From Pleurotus ostreatus/Saccharomyces cerevisiae fusant (Eukaryota; Opisthokonta): 20,800 nt of DNA. The first letter of the stretch is position 1; every line of letters begins with the position of its first letter. A program made the position numbers and the translations under genes. The notes beneath the pieces were generated by a model. That model was given only the letters and a program-made list of their open reading frames with translations. It was not told the origin of the DNA and did not search any database. The DNA lies in the NCBI GenBank assembly GCA_024196135.1, contig JAMQCK010000524.1:1-20800 (forward strand), in the 5' to 3' direction. Positions 20,526-20,800 of the stretch are shown one piece after another.

Positions 20526-20800
20526 CTTGTGGATTACTACAATAACGGTCCTATATGCTACTCCATTTCAACTCATGTTGTGTCCGGGACGCATAACTTT
20601 TGCGTGTGATTGTGAAGGAGAGTGCCTCGCGCCGATGTGGTGAGCGACCCCGCACAGCTGACCGCGCCTCCGCCAGGGCCGGTGAGCTGATCGCGCCCAA
20701 CCCCAAAAAGTTGGCATCACTTCCGGAAATGCAGGCTCGTGCGATAAATTATTTAGTCGAGCCCGCTTATTCGCTCCTTGCTTCACTCCACCACCTCCCC
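20526..20800. other. 3' flank and possible promoter of the next gene
   Basis: No gene is recognised here. The DNA holds an AT-rich block, ATAAATTATTTA at 20744-20755, in otherwise GC-rich sequence, followed by a CT-rich stretch to the window end. That order (TATA-like, then pyrimidine-rich) would fit the core promoter of a plus-strand gene starting just outside the window. TTCCGGAA at 20721-20728 is a short palindrome of unknown meaning. Confidence 0.3.

Noticed and set aside
20719..20733. ETS-like motif (CCGGAAGT on the minus strand)
   Set aside because: ETS factors are animal proteins and are not known in fungi; the match is probably chance.
1..20800. tRNA, rRNA, transposon, riboswitch and CRISPR signatures
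   Set aside because: I looked for tRNA B-box-like motifs, terminal repeats, transposase or reverse-transcriptase motifs and spaced direct repeats on both strands and saw none that hold up.

Overview
This is a filamentous-fungal nuclear window, most likely from a mushroom-forming basidiomycete (Agaricomycetes, perhaps a polypore). The evidence is a GC-rich genome, compact gene spacing, genes broken by many very short introns (mostly 46-58 nt, GTRNGT...YAG), CTNAN-type branch points, and basidiomycete-style protein sequences. I reconstructed the exon chains by hand from splice signals, reading phase and protein family matches; every junction given keeps the reading frame. I see no tRNA, rRNA, transposon or CRISPR array.

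Layout, left to right: (1) the first 62 nt hold the signal-peptide start of a secreted-protein gene leaving the window on the minus strand, with a TATA box behind it. (2) 1138-4244 (+) encodes a Sec39-domain protein of the Dsl1 ER-tethering complex. (3) 4966-7401 (-) encodes a disordered protein with a C-terminal coiled coil and a CxxC motif, function unknown. (4) 8095-8631 (+) is the ribosome-biogenesis gene CGR1. (5) 8768-12554 (-) is VPS18, the RING subunit of the vacuolar HOPS/CORVET tethers, in 11 exons. (6) 12752-13727 (+) is an SHB17-type histidine phosphatase with a 7-nt microexon, divergent from VPS18 across 197 bp. (7) 13936-14689 (-) is a small secreted protein of unknown family. 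(8) 15483-16510 (+) is an AIM6-type PLC-like phosphodiesterase with a signal-like N-terminus. (9) 16738-20294 (+) is a 975-residue coiled-coil protein. The last ~500 nt hold its 3' region and perhaps the promoter of the next gene.

Most genes are ordinary housekeeping genes in alternating, tightly packed orientations, with no operon or obvious biosynthetic cluster. Two tethering subunits (Sec39, Vps18) and a golgin-like coiled-coil protein lie in the same 20 kb; I regard this as probably coincidental.

The most interesting part is the 3' end of the coiled-coil gene. Its last intron is about 370 nt, against about 50 nt elsewhere. Reading through its donor gives a short hydrophobic tail followed by a stop, which would make a tail-anchored isoform. 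Beyond the spliced stop (GCG TGA T) coding-looking sequence continues in another frame, reachable by a GC-AG intron or a +1 shift. This suggests alternative C-termini that transcript data could settle.
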